A stretch of DNA of 50,731 nt from a bacterium (lineage in GTDB: Bacteria > JACRDZ01 > JAQUKH01), in contig JAQUKH010000019.1 of the NCBI GenBank assembly GCA_028719205.1, positions 1 through 50,731 of the forward strand. Reading direction: 5' to 3'. Under the pieces are notes generated by a model, which was not told the DNA's origin, did no database searches, and worked only from the letters and a program-made list of their open reading frames with translations. How positions within the stretch are numbered: position 1 is the first letter of the stretch; each line of letters begins with the position of its first letter. The translations under genes were made by a program, and so were the position numbers. Shown in pieces: positions 33,354-41,594 of this stretch.

Positions 33354-33982
33354 TTTGCCGGCACACCTTTCACTGTTTTACCGTCAGCCGCATCTTTTAT
33401 TACCACGGAACCGGCGGCAACAATAACATCTTTGCCAATGCGAATCCCTTGTATTATTGTAGAACCCGCTCCTATAAAAGAACCGTCGCCTACCTTAACA
33501 CCGCCGCTTATAACAACTCCCGGACATATATGCGCATTTTTACCTATATCACAATCATGATCGATTATGGCGCCCGTATTAATTATTGTGTTTTCCCCGA
33601 TAGCCGCACCTGTCTGTACAATTACACCGGCCATTATTTGCGCACCATCTGAGATCCGGGACTCTTTAGAAACAACCGCTTTCGGATGGATCAGGCATTC
33701 AATATTAAAGCCGATCTCTTTTGCTTTATCGTATAATCTCTTTCTCTTAGTATTATCTTTTACGCTGCCGACAGCTATACAGATATTTTTGATATTCTTT
33801 TTGTATAGTTCCGGAAGTAACTCATCACGCCCAAGTACCGGAATGCCGGAGATTATCGTGCCCTCGGCAATATTCGTATCTACTATCCCCGCGATATTAT
33901 ATTGCCCGGAAGCTTTAATTAACTCAATTAAAACCTTCGCGTGTCCCCCTCCGCCCAAAATAATGATTTTTTTCATTTTCAT
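33350..33982 (-). CDS. neuD: NeuD/PglD-type sugar N-acetyltransferase (LegH candidate)
   Basis: The 210-residue protein has an N-terminal Rossmann-like PglD_N domain (IIILGGGGHAKVLIELI) and a left-handed beta-helix of hexapeptide repeats (GAQIMAGVIVQTGAAIGENTII pattern). The catalytic histidine lies in TGAIIDHDCDIG, the signature of bacillosamine/legionaminate N-acetyltransferases. It would acetylate the C4 amino group made by LegC. It lies 2 nt after legC and overlaps neuB by 4 nt. In sialic-acid operons NeuD is an O-acetyltransferase; with legB/legC present, the LegH role is more likely. Length is normal. Confidence 0.85.
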   Translation of the reverse strand: MKMKKIIILGGGGHAKVLIELIKASGQYNIAGIVDTNIAEGTIISGIPVLGRDELLPELYKKNIKNICIAVGSVKDNTKRKRLYDKAKEIGFNIECLIHPKAVVSKESRISDGAQIMAGVIVQTGAAIGENTIINTGAIIDHDCDIGKNAHICPGVVISGGVKVGDGSFIGAGSTIIQGIRIGKDVIVAAGSVVIKDAADGKTVKGVPAK

Positions 33983-33984
33983 AT

Positions 33985-35154
33985 CTATAAACTCTCAAAA
34001 TATTTCTTAATATTTTCAACAATATATTTTATTTCTTTCTCTTTCAAACTTACACTGCAGGGAAGATTTATACACGTTTCATAAGCATAAACCGCGTTCT
34101 CTATCTTATAAACCTGGGAATCTTTATACATCGGCAGGGTATGGATCAGCCTCCAGATCGGCCTTACCTGAATATCTTTTGATATTAAATATTTCATCAA
34201 ACTATTTTTATACTTTTTATCGACATTTATCGTATAAAACCAAAAATTACTTTTTACCTCAGGCCTTTCCCCTGAAAATCTTATACCATTAATATCTGAT
34301 AATAAATTTCTGTATATTTCCGCGTTCTTCCTTTTTACACAAATAAATTCATCAAGCCGCTCCATCTGCGCCACGCCCATAGCCGCCTGTATATTTGTAA
34401 GGCGGTAATTAAATCCAACTTCATCATGATCAAACTCAAAAGGATCCTTTTTAGCCTGAGTGGTAAGATGTTTTACCCTTTTTGCCAGGGCATAATCATC
34501 CGTAACCACCATGCCGCCGCCGCCCGTGGTTATAATTTTATTGCCGTTAAATGAAAAACATCCTGTTTTGCCAAAAGAACCGGACCGTTTACCTTTATAC
34601 TCGGACCCAAGGCTCTCTGTCGCGTCTTCAATAATATCAATATGATATTTTTTGCAAACCTCTACTAAGCCGTCAAGTTCAGCCGGATGCCCGAATATAT
34701 GAACAGGAATAATAGCTTTTATTCTGCGTTTAGTATTTTTATTATATGTATAACCATCCTTATTTTGGGCACATTCATTTTTAAAAAAATCTATAAGTTT
34801 TTGAATATCTAAACAAAGTGTTTCCGCGTCACAATCCATAAAAACAGGATACGCCCCGCAATACCTTACTGTGTTAACAGGAGCAATAAATGTAAGTGTT
34901 GGAACAATAACCTCGTCACCTGAACAAACACCGCAGGCAATAAGGCTCACGTGAAGCGCTGATGTGCCATTAACTACCGCCACCGCGTATTTTGTCCCCG
35001 TGTAGCCGGCAAGCATTTTTTCAAAACGGTCAACATAGCTTCCTACGGAAGAAACCCAGCCGGTATCAAGGCAATCTTTAATATATTTCCATTCATTACC
35101 GGAAATTTCCGGTTCTGATAAAGGGATCATATTTTTTTTAACGGGTTCAGACAT
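33985..35154 (-). CDS. legC: Nucleotide-sugar C4 aminotransferase (LegC-like, DegT family)
   Basis: The 389-residue PLP enzyme opens with IPLSEPEISGNEWKYIKDCLDTGWVSSVG and NGTSALHVSLIACGV, matching LegC rather than the ArnB or RfbH types. IIEDATESLG holds Asp177 and FSFNGNKIITTGGGG the PLP lysine (Lys206). It would convert the 4-keto-6-deoxy sugar made by LegB to the 4-amino sugar, using glutamate. A short Asn/Lys/Tyr-rich stretch (about 128-145) is a small loop. It overlaps legB by 8 nt and is followed by neuD. Full length and apparently intact. Confidence 0.87.
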   Translation of the reverse strand: MSEPVKKNMIPLSEPEISGNEWKYIKDCLDTGWVSSVGSYVDRFEKMLAGYTGTKYAVAVVNGTSALHVSLIACGVCSGDEVIVPTLTFIAPVNTVRYCGAYPVFMDCDAETLCLDIQKLIDFFKNECAQNKDGYTYNKNTKRRIKAIIPVHIFGHPAELDGLVEVCKKYHIDIIEDATESLGSEYKGKRSGSFGKTGCFSFNGNKIITTGGGGMVVTDDYALAKRVKHLTTQAKKDPFEFDHDEVGFNYRLTNIQAAMGVAQMERLDEFICVKRKNAEIYRNLLSDINGIRFSGERPEVKSNFWFYTINVDKKYKNSLMKYLISKDIQVRPIWRLIHTLPMYKDSQVYKIENAVYAYETCINLPCSVSLKEKEIKYIVENIKKYFESL

Positions 35155-36160
35155 TATAAATATCCTCTTTATATCTCTTACAATTCTCTTTTTCCCTGAA
35201 CCATTCTATGGTTTCTTCCAAGCCTCTTTCTAATGAATACTCCGATTCCCAATTTGTCAGGCTTTTCATTTTTTTATTGCTTCCTAATAATCTCTCGACT
35301 TCACTTCTTTCAGGCCTCAATCTATTATCATCGGATATTATTTTTGCCTTTGGATTTATTATATTAATTAACTTTTTCGCCAGATCCCCAACCGATATCT
35401 CATTCTGAGTCGCAATGTTTATTTCCTCACCTATCGTTTTTGCGGAATTAGCTATTTCCACAAAACCTCTTACCGTATCTTTTACATAAACCAGATCCCT
35501 GGTCGGATGCAGCGCCCCTAATTTTATTTCTTTTTTACCGGCTAAAAGCTGTGTTATTATCGTAGGAATTACTGCTCTTGCTGATTGTCTGGGGCCATAA
35601 GTATTAAACGGCCTGACAATTACAACAGGAAGGTTAAAACTTCTATAAAACGACTCTGCTATATGATCAGCTCCAATTTTTGTCGCGGAATACGGTGACT
35701 GGCCCTGCCTGGGATGTTTTTCATCTATTGGAACATATTTTGCCGTACCATAAACCTCAGACGTGGAAGTCACCAGAATTTTTTCTACTTTGGTTTCTCT
35801 TGCCGCTTGAAGAACGTTCAAAGTTCCTTTAATATTTGTATCAACATAACTGTCGGGAGAATGATAGCTGAAAGGAATTCCGATAAGCGCAGCCAAATGA
35901 AAAACAACATCTATTTCTTTAACCGCTTCCCTTACACCATTTGGATCCCTTATATCTCCGGCGAAAATTTGAATATTTTTAAGCTTATCTTTAGATAAAG
36001 TATCAAGCCATCCCCAGGAATTAAAAGAATTATAAAAAATAAACGCTTTAACGTGGCAGCCTATACCTGATAAATATTCAACAAGATGGCTCCCGATAAA
36101 GCCATCCGCGCCGGTAACTAAAACTTTTTTATTTTTTAAAAATGTATAATCTTTATCCAT
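35147..36160 (-). CDS. legB: NDP-GlcNAc 4,6-dehydratase (LegB-like)
   Basis: The 337-residue extended SDR has VLVTGADGFIGSHLVEYL (NAD motif) and TSTSEVYGTAKYVPI with the dehydratase Thr-Ser-Glu site. QSPYSATKIGADH supplies the YxxxK pair, and NTYGPRQSARAVIPTII and HPTRDLVYVKDTVRGF are the LegB landmarks. LegB of Campylobacter dehydrates GDP-GlcNAc to the 4-keto-6-deoxy sugar. It is the first gene of the seven-gene legionaminate operon and starts 7 nt after the radical SAM/SPASM stop codon, so both modules may share a transcript. GDP-mannose 4,6-dehydratase is a weaker alternative. Confidence 0.87.
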   Translation of the reverse strand: MDKDYTFLKNKKVLVTGADGFIGSHLVEYLSGIGCHVKAFIFYNSFNSWGWLDTLSKDKLKNIQIFAGDIRDPNGVREAVKEIDVVFHLAALIGIPFSYHSPDSYVDTNIKGTLNVLQAARETKVEKILVTSTSEVYGTAKYVPIDEKHPRQGQSPYSATKIGADHIAESFYRSFNLPVVIVRPFNTYGPRQSARAVIPTIITQLLAGKKEIKLGALHPTRDLVYVKDTVRGFVEIANSAKTIGEEINIATQNEISVGDLAKKLINIINPKAKIISDDNRLRPERSEVERLLGSNKKMKSLTNWESEYSLERGLEETIEWFREKENCKRYKEDIYNV

Positions 36161-36167
36161 TTTTCGC

Positions 36168-37250
36168 CTAAAGAACCTGATAATAATTACATATATGGCA
36201 CATTGTATCAGTTAAATTGGAATTTTTCCTATATGCTTCCCACTCCTTTACGGATGGGACAGAAAATCCTTTTTCCCCGGCACTAATATTTCTATTTTTA
36301 TTGGTAAAACTCTTTCTCGCGGAAACATATGAAACATCATTCCAAATTTTTTTAAATGATTTTTCGCTAACATTCCCAAAAGAAAATGCATATGAATCCT
36401 GTAAATAACAACAAGGAATTATCGTACCATTCCATTGTATTGTTGACATACACCATAACCAATAACACGGTTGTTTTGGTTTTCTTTTTAAAAAAGCATA
36501 CTTTTTCTTATTTTCTTCATTTAAAGCATTAGTATCATAACCATCAGGGATAAAAGTTATCTTATCAACTCCCATTTTTTTTGCTAATATTTCCGCATCA
36601 TTAATTTGATATTCATTCCATTTAGTAATTACATATTGCCATTCGATAAACGGAGTAGAACTTTTTAACTCTTTACGTTTATCTATCAAAAGTTGCAAAT
36701 TACTAATTACTCTATTTAAATTTCCACCTATTCTATTTTTTTCATAAATTTCCTGAGTAAGACCATCAATCGCAACAATTAGATGATTTAACCCTGATTT
36801 AACCATTTTATCCGCGCTTTCATTGTCAAGCAAATGGAAATTACTGGATAATGATATAGAAACATTTTTTTTGCGCGCGTATGAAATCATTTCGTAAATA
36901 TCTTTGTTTAATAAGGGTTCTCCCCACAGATACAATTTAATAACAAAAAGATATGGGCCCATTTCATCAATAATTTTTCTAAAAAGTTCCACAGGCATAA
37001 AACCTTTAGGAAAAGGATTTTCAAAATCATTAGAATAACATTCTTTACATCTAAGATTACAACGATTTGTCGGCTCAATTTTGACAATAAAAGGATAACC
37101 ATGTATCTTTGGCCTTTTTAATACCATTTGCGATAAAACTATAACCGCATTAGATAATTTTTTAAAAGATAAAGTTTCCCTCTTAAATGAAAACTTCACG
37201 ATTCTATTTATTTTACTAAATTTGCTAAGATTTACTATTGATATTTTCAT
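36168..37250 (-). CDS. Radical SAM / SPASM-domain protein
   Basis: The 360-residue protein has the cluster motif TNRCNLRCKEC (Cys64, Cys68, Cys71) and GEPLLNKDIYEMI, LSSNFHLLD and VAIDGLTQEIYEKNR of the radical SAM core. The C-terminal SPASM-like cysteines are CYWLWC, IPCCYLQD and MCHICNYY, which could bind auxiliary iron-sulfur clusters. SPASM proteins oxidise or cross-link peptides, alcohols and sugars. No peptide precursor gene is seen nearby, so a carbohydrate or lipid substrate is more likely. It has AGGA 9 nt before the ATG and lies between a DegT aminotransferase and legB. Substrate unknown. Confidence 0.87.
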   Translation of the reverse strand: MKISIVNLSKFSKINRIVKFSFKRETLSFKKLSNAVIVLSQMVLKRPKIHGYPFIVKIEPTNRCNLRCKECYSNDFENPFPKGFMPVELFRKIIDEMGPYLFVIKLYLWGEPLLNKDIYEMISYARKKNVSISLSSNFHLLDNESADKMVKSGLNHLIVAIDGLTQEIYEKNRIGGNLNRVISNLQLLIDKRKELKSSTPFIEWQYVITKWNEYQINDAEILAKKMGVDKITFIPDGYDTNALNEENKKKYAFLKRKPKQPCYWLWCMSTIQWNGTIIPCCYLQDSYAFSFGNVSEKSFKKIWNDVSYVSARKSFTNKNRNISAGEKGFSVPSVKEWEAYRKNSNLTDTMCHICNYYQVL

Positions 37251-37306
37251 ATGCCAAATTCCTGAATGATCCTAAATTTATTTCGTGAAATTTTGTCAGG
37301 CCAAAA

Positions 37307-38413
37307 TTATTTTTTAAAAAAATTACGTATAGTGTCTATTACATATTCCGCTTCATCATTTGTTAATTCAGGATATATCGGCAGTGAAAGAACTTCCGCT
37401 GAAATACGTTCAGTTACAGGTAATTTAAAATGGCTAAGTCCCAGGGCCTTCTGTTTATGTACCGGTGTAGGCCAGGAGATAAGCACTTCAACTCCCGAGG
37501 AACGTAAATATGCTACTAACTCATTCCGTTTTTTTGATCTGATAACATAATTCTGATATACATCAAAATACTCAGAAGCCGCGCGAGGATGAATAATAAT
37601 ATCTCCGATCCCTGCAAGACCTTTATTATATAATTCAGCTATCTCTCTGCGCCTTTCCACCCATTTATCAAAATAATTAAACTTCATGTCAAGTAACGCG
37701 GCATGGAGATTGTCAAGCCTTGTACACCACCCAAAGCACTCAATTACTTCTACGGAATCAACTCTTCCATTATCTCTGAAGGCCCTTAATTTTCTTGCTA
37801 AACCGTCGTCATTTGTGCAAACCATTCCGCCATCTCCCGCTGTACCTAACATCTTTGCAGGATAAAAACTAAATATGCCTGTATCTCCAAAAGACGAGCA
37901 ACGTTTACCTTTATATTTGGCTCCCAGCGCCTGAGCGGCATCTTCTATAACTTTTAGATTATACTTTCCGGCTAACTCCATGATTTTGTCCATATTACAA
38001 GCATGGCCGTTAAGATGTACAGGAATAATACCTTTTGTCTTTGGTGTAATAACTTCTTCTATCTTATTAACATCCATATTAAAATCATCAGTTACATCTA
38101 CAAGTACCGGTGTCGCGCCGCATTGAACAATGGCTCCAACTGTCGCGACAAAAGTATGAGCGACGGTTATTACTTCATCTCCCGGCTTAAAACCCAGAGC
38201 ATGAGCAGAAAGATATAACGCGTCTGTTCCTGTATTTACTCCTATCGCGTATTTGGTACCGACATACTCAGCAATTCTCTTTTCAAAATTATCCAAATGC
38301 CGTCTTAATATAAAATCTCCGCCTGACATTATTTCCTCAAACACATTATCAAACTCTTTTTTTAACATTTTATATTGTTTTGGATAATTAACGAACTTTA
38401 CAGTTTTTGACAT
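37307..38413 (-). CDS. DegT/DnrJ/EryC1/StrS sugar aminotransferase
   Basis: The 368-residue PLP enzyme has VNTGTDALYLSAHALGFKPGDEV, HLNGHACNMD, VIEDAAQALGAKY (Asp158) and FSFYPAKMLGTAGDGG (Lys187). These are typical of nucleotide-sugar 3- or 4-aminotransferases such as WlaRG/FdtB/DesV relatives. It follows the E1 beta gene by 11 nt, so it is co-transcribed with the E1 pair. A role in aminating a keto sugar that the E1 pair also uses, or has extended, is a reasonable guess. Full length; catalytic residues intact. Substrate unknown. Confidence 0.88.
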   Translation of the reverse strand: MSKTVKFVNYPKQYKMLKKEFDNVFEEIMSGGDFILRRHLDNFEKRIAEYVGTKYAIGVNTGTDALYLSAHALGFKPGDEVITVAHTFVATVGAIVQCGATPVLVDVTDDFNMDVNKIEEVITPKTKGIIPVHLNGHACNMDKIMELAGKYNLKVIEDAAQALGAKYKGKRCSSFGDTGIFSFYPAKMLGTAGDGGMVCTNDDGLARKLRAFRDNGRVDSVEVIECFGWCTRLDNLHAALLDMKFNYFDKWVERRREIAELYNKGLAGIGDIIIHPRAASEYFDVYQNYVIRSKKRNELVAYLRSSGVEVLISWPTPVHKQKALGLSHFKLPVTERISAEVLSLPIYPELTNDEAEYVIDTIRNFFKK

Positions 38414-38424
38414 TAAAAACCTCC

Positions 38425-39414
38425 CTATTCAAATATTTTTTTTACTTTATTAATAATTTTATTGCAGTCAATATAGTATTCTTTTTCTAATGTACAACTT
38501 GATGGAGCAGGTATATCCGGCAGGGCTAATCTATAAATTGGTGATTTTAAATCTTTAAATAAGGCACTTTCTGCTATTGTTGCAGATATTTCCGCGGCCA
38601 ACCCGCACGTTTTCCAGCCGCCGTCAATAATAAGCAATCTTCCTGTTTTTTTTACAGATTTTTCTAACATATCCTTATCAATAGGTTTAACTGAACGAAG
38701 GTCAATTACTTCCGCCTTTATCCCTTCTTTTTCTAATATTTCAGCCGCTTTTAAAGTTTCCAAAACCAAATAGGATACAGACACTAATGTTATATCTTTA
38801 CCCGATTTTCTTATTATGCCTTTACCAATAGGTACTGAATATAATTCTTCAGGTACTTCCCCTTCAATATTATATAACCACCGATCGTCTATATAAACCA
38901 CAGGATTATCATCTTTTATGGCTGAAACCATTAATCCTTTAGCATCATAAGAGTTAGACGGCATTACCACCTTAAGTCCGGGAATATGCGCAAATAAAGC
39001 GTGCATTGACTGTGAATGTTGCGCGCCTTGTTCTCCTCCCCGATTTATTACCCCCCAAATTACTACAGGAGCGGTGCCTCTACCCCCATTCATATAATGC
39101 CAATTTGCTGCTTCATTAATTATCGGATCCATAGCATACATCATAAAATCCATTCTTGGATGAACAACAATCGGCCTCATTCCCGCGATAGCAGCTCCAA
39201 CTGCCGCTCCGGTTATTGCATTTTCTGAAACAGGCGTATCAATAATTCTTTCAGGCCCAAATTTCTTCAAAAGTCCTAAAGCGGTCTTTCCTACATACCA
39301 TGGACTCTTAACCCCCTGGCCTATAAGAAACACAGACTTATCACACGCCATCATCTGATGGAAAGCCTCATTTATAGCTAAACTATACTGCAATTTTCTA
39401 ACTTTTGAAGACAT
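38425..39414 (-). CDS. Thiamine-diphosphate E1 component, beta subunit
   Basis: The 329-residue protein has the transketolase-like pyrimidine domain (DTPVSENAITGAAVGAAIAG, with the conserved catalytic Glu64) and the C-terminal domain (DITLVSVSYLVLETLKAAEIL...VIDLRSVKPIDKD). This is the PdhB/AcoB layout. It overlaps the alpha gene by 17 nt. Classical E1 proteins decarboxylate 2-oxo acids and pass the acyl unit to lipoyl-E2, but no E2, E3 or lipoate ligase gene is in the window. In avilamycin biosynthesis an E1-like pair (AviB1/AviB2) is involved in adding a two-carbon branch to a sugar. A similar role is possible here. Confidence 0.88.
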   Translation of the reverse strand: MSSKVRKLQYSLAINEAFHQMMACDKSVFLIGQGVKSPWYVGKTALGLLKKFGPERIIDTPVSENAITGAAVGAAIAGMRPIVVHPRMDFMMYAMDPIINEAANWHYMNGGRGTAPVVIWGVINRGGEQGAQHSQSMHALFAHIPGLKVVMPSNSYDAKGLMVSAIKDDNPVVYIDDRWLYNIEGEVPEELYSVPIGKGIIRKSGKDITLVSVSYLVLETLKAAEILEKEGIKAEVIDLRSVKPIDKDMLEKSVKKTGRLLIIDGGWKTCGLAAEISATIAESALFKDLKSPIYRLALPDIPAPSSCTLEKEYYIDCNKIINKVKKIFE

Positions 39415-40387
39415 ATTTATTTAACTCACTTGCTTTTGGAAAAGAACTTTCCCGGGTAAAAATATAAGCGTCATTAACTTCGGTTATTACTTCATTTTCT
39501 ATCATCTCAAAATCTATTTTTTTAAATATATTGTTTTCTAAAAGGTATCTTTCAAATTTTTTTATTGGATCCTTTTTTTTCCACTTTTTTATTTCATTCA
39601 ATGGACGAATATCTGTATGCACTCCCTGGACATTATCATCAGCGCCTACATGGCCGCGTAATCGATAAGTCATAAATTCTAAAAATACAGGCCCCTGCCC
39701 ATTTTTACAAAAATTAACCGCTTTTTTTGCCGCAGCGTATACCTTTAATACATCATTACCATCTATCCTGAAACCGGGAATTCCAAAATGTTTGCCAATT
39801 TCAAAAATATTATTTCTTGCCCGGCATTCTTTTATTGAAAGGTGTGTGGAATATAAATTATTCTCACACGCAAAAATAACAGGCAATTTTTTTAAGGACG
39901 CAAAATTTAAGGACTCGTACAATACACCTTCTCCGGTCGCTCCGTCACCAAAAAAGCTTATTGTAACATTATTTGTTTTTCTGATTTTTGATGCCAGCGC
40001 GCATCCCACAGCTAAAGAAATTGTACCGGCAACGATCGGGGCAGACCCTAACATCCCGACTGATGGATCACATATATGCATTGATCCTCCCCTGCCTCTT
40101 GAACACCCGCTTTCTTTTCCAAAAATTTCCGCGATTAAATCTTTTATCTTACCGCCTTGCGCTAAAAAATGCCCATGAGAACGATGATTTCCAAAAATGT
40201 TATCTTTTGAAGTAATGGCGGCACAAACTCCCGCGGCCACAGCTTCCTGGCCTGAGCAAAGATGAACCGGGCACTTTATTTCCGAATTTAAAATATACGG
40301 AACCAAGCTTTCTTCACAGATCCGGATCCTTAACATTGTTTTATAAATCTTTTTCAATTCGATTTTAGATATTTTTTTTTCCATCAT
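39398..40387 (-). CDS. Thiamine-diphosphate E1 component, alpha subunit
   Basis: The 329-residue PdhA/AcoA-like protein has CSGQEAVAAGVCAAI, the phosphorylation-loop-like GNHRSHGHFLAQGG (His68, His71) and RGRGGSMHICD. The ThDP motif is GDGATGEGVLYESLNFASLKKLPVIFACENN (Gly147-Asp148-Gly149 to Asn176-Asn177). With the beta subunit it should form a heterotetramer with two ThDP sites. The pair sits between a GT4 gene (21 nt upstream) and a DegT aminotransferase, not with dehydrogenase-complex genes. Both subunits look intact, so they are probably functional and used in sugar chemistry. A stand-alone housekeeping E1 is the dull alternative. Confidence 0.88.
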   Translation of the reverse strand: MMEKKISKIELKKIYKTMLRIRICEESLVPYILNSEIKCPVHLCSGQEAVAAGVCAAITSKDNIFGNHRSHGHFLAQGGKIKDLIAEIFGKESGCSRGRGGSMHICDPSVGMLGSAPIVAGTISLAVGCALASKIRKTNNVTISFFGDGATGEGVLYESLNFASLKKLPVIFACENNLYSTHLSIKECRARNNIFEIGKHFGIPGFRIDGNDVLKVYAAAKKAVNFCKNGQGPVFLEFMTYRLRGHVGADDNVQGVHTDIRPLNEIKKWKKKDPIKKFERYLLENNIFKKIDFEMIENEVITEVNDAYIFTRESSFPKASELNKYVFKS

Positions 40388-40408
40388 TATTTACTCTTAG
40401 CAACAAAA

Positions 40409-41560
40409 TCAAGCTTTTTTAACAAATTCTGAATAAAGTTTTCCGTATTCCTTTATCTTACTGGACATCGATAAATTTTCCCTGATAAATTTTTTAGCCT
40501 TTCTTGTCTTGGACAATGCCTCTTCCCTATGTTCCAAAATAAAATTCATACGATCTCTAAGTTCAGTATTGTTTCCCCATTCTACTAAATAACCCGCGTC
40601 CATCTTTTTGACATCCTCTCCTGCACCGGAATTATTGCTGACAATTATCGGTGTATCACATAAAACAGCCTCAATCGGCGCCCATGCCCCTTGTTCATAC
40701 CTGGATGTCTGCACTACAATATCCGCGTCTACTAAAGCAGAAAGTTTATCCCTTCCGCTGCAAAATCCGGCAAATAATACTTTATCTTCAATATTTAATT
40801 TTTTTATTAATTCATCTAACTTCGGTTTAAACCCGTCATCGGAACCCACAATCACAAGGATTACATCATTTCTTATCTTAATAAGTTCATTAAAACCTTC
40901 TACCAAAAAATCAATTCCTTTTATCCAATTTATCCTGCCAATAAACATAATAACTTTTTTATCCTGGATCTTAAATTTATCTCTAAAAAGCCCTCTGGAC
41001 GGTAATTGGACAAAATCTTCAACCGGGAAAGGAGGCTGAATTAATATTATATCATTATCTTTTACACCTAATTCTTTGTATTCATCAATACCCACATTAG
41101 TTTCAGCTATACATTTTTTCGAGTCCCTCAACATTTTATATCCAAATATATTATCAAATAATCGTTTTAAAGCCTTTCTTCTTGTATGTCTTGGCGCAGA
41201 ACCATGAGCGTCAATAACATAAGGGATATTATACTTTTTAGCATAATGATAAACCGCTATATTTTGAAAAGTACGAAAAGCATGAAAATGTATAATATCA
41301 AAATTCTTGAAATTTATCTTTTTTTCATCAAATAATCCAGGCATAATATAAAGCCTTAATGAATTCAGATAACTGCGGGAAGAAATAATAGATACTCCTT
41401 CCAAAGATTTCGCGTATTCATTATCCAATTTATAATCTCCGGTAAGTATCGTAACATCATGCCCTTCCTGTTTTTGAGCCCTGGCAAGCTTATATATCAG
41501 ATCACAGGTACCACCCGCGTGTTTTAAAGAAAAAAAGATAAACACATGTAAAATTTTCAT
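40409..41560 (-). CDS. Family 4 glycosyltransferase
   Basis: The 383-residue GT-B protein has KHAGGTCDLIYKLARAQKQEGHDVTILTGDY at the N-terminus (acceptor domain), VDAHGSAPRHTRR, and a GT4 donor domain with MFIGRINWIKGIDFLVEG, VGSDDGFKPKLDELI, FAGFCSGRDKL and the E-x7-E region RYEQGAWAPIEAVLCDTPII. It lies between the large GT-C-like gene and the E1 pair, and may add the sugar those enzymes make. Full length for GT4; donor and acceptor unknown. Confidence 0.87.
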   Translation of the reverse strand: MKILHVFIFFSLKHAGGTCDLIYKLARAQKQEGHDVTILTGDYKLDNEYAKSLEGVSIISSRSYLNSLRLYIMPGLFDEKKINFKNFDIIHFHAFRTFQNIAVYHYAKKYNIPYVIDAHGSAPRHTRRKALKRLFDNIFGYKMLRDSKKCIAETNVGIDEYKELGVKDNDIILIQPPFPVEDFVQLPSRGLFRDKFKIQDKKVIMFIGRINWIKGIDFLVEGFNELIKIRNDVILVIVGSDDGFKPKLDELIKKLNIEDKVLFAGFCSGRDKLSALVDADIVVQTSRYEQGAWAPIEAVLCDTPIIVSNNSGAGEDVKKMDAGYLVEWGNNTELRDRMNFILEHREEALSKTRKAKKFIRENLSMSSKIKEYGKLYSEFVKKA

Positions 41561-41594
41561 ATTATTTTTCCTTACTGGACATTATTTAAATAAT

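Noticed and set aside
33567-34010. Open frame of 147 codons on the plus strand
   Set aside because: Antisense shadow of neuD, low complexity hydrophobic translation, no start signal. The same holds for the other plus-strand frames in the window.
38425-40387. Part of a pyruvate dehydrogenase complex operon
   Set aside because: No E2, E3 or lipoyl-handling gene lies near; both sides are glycan genes.
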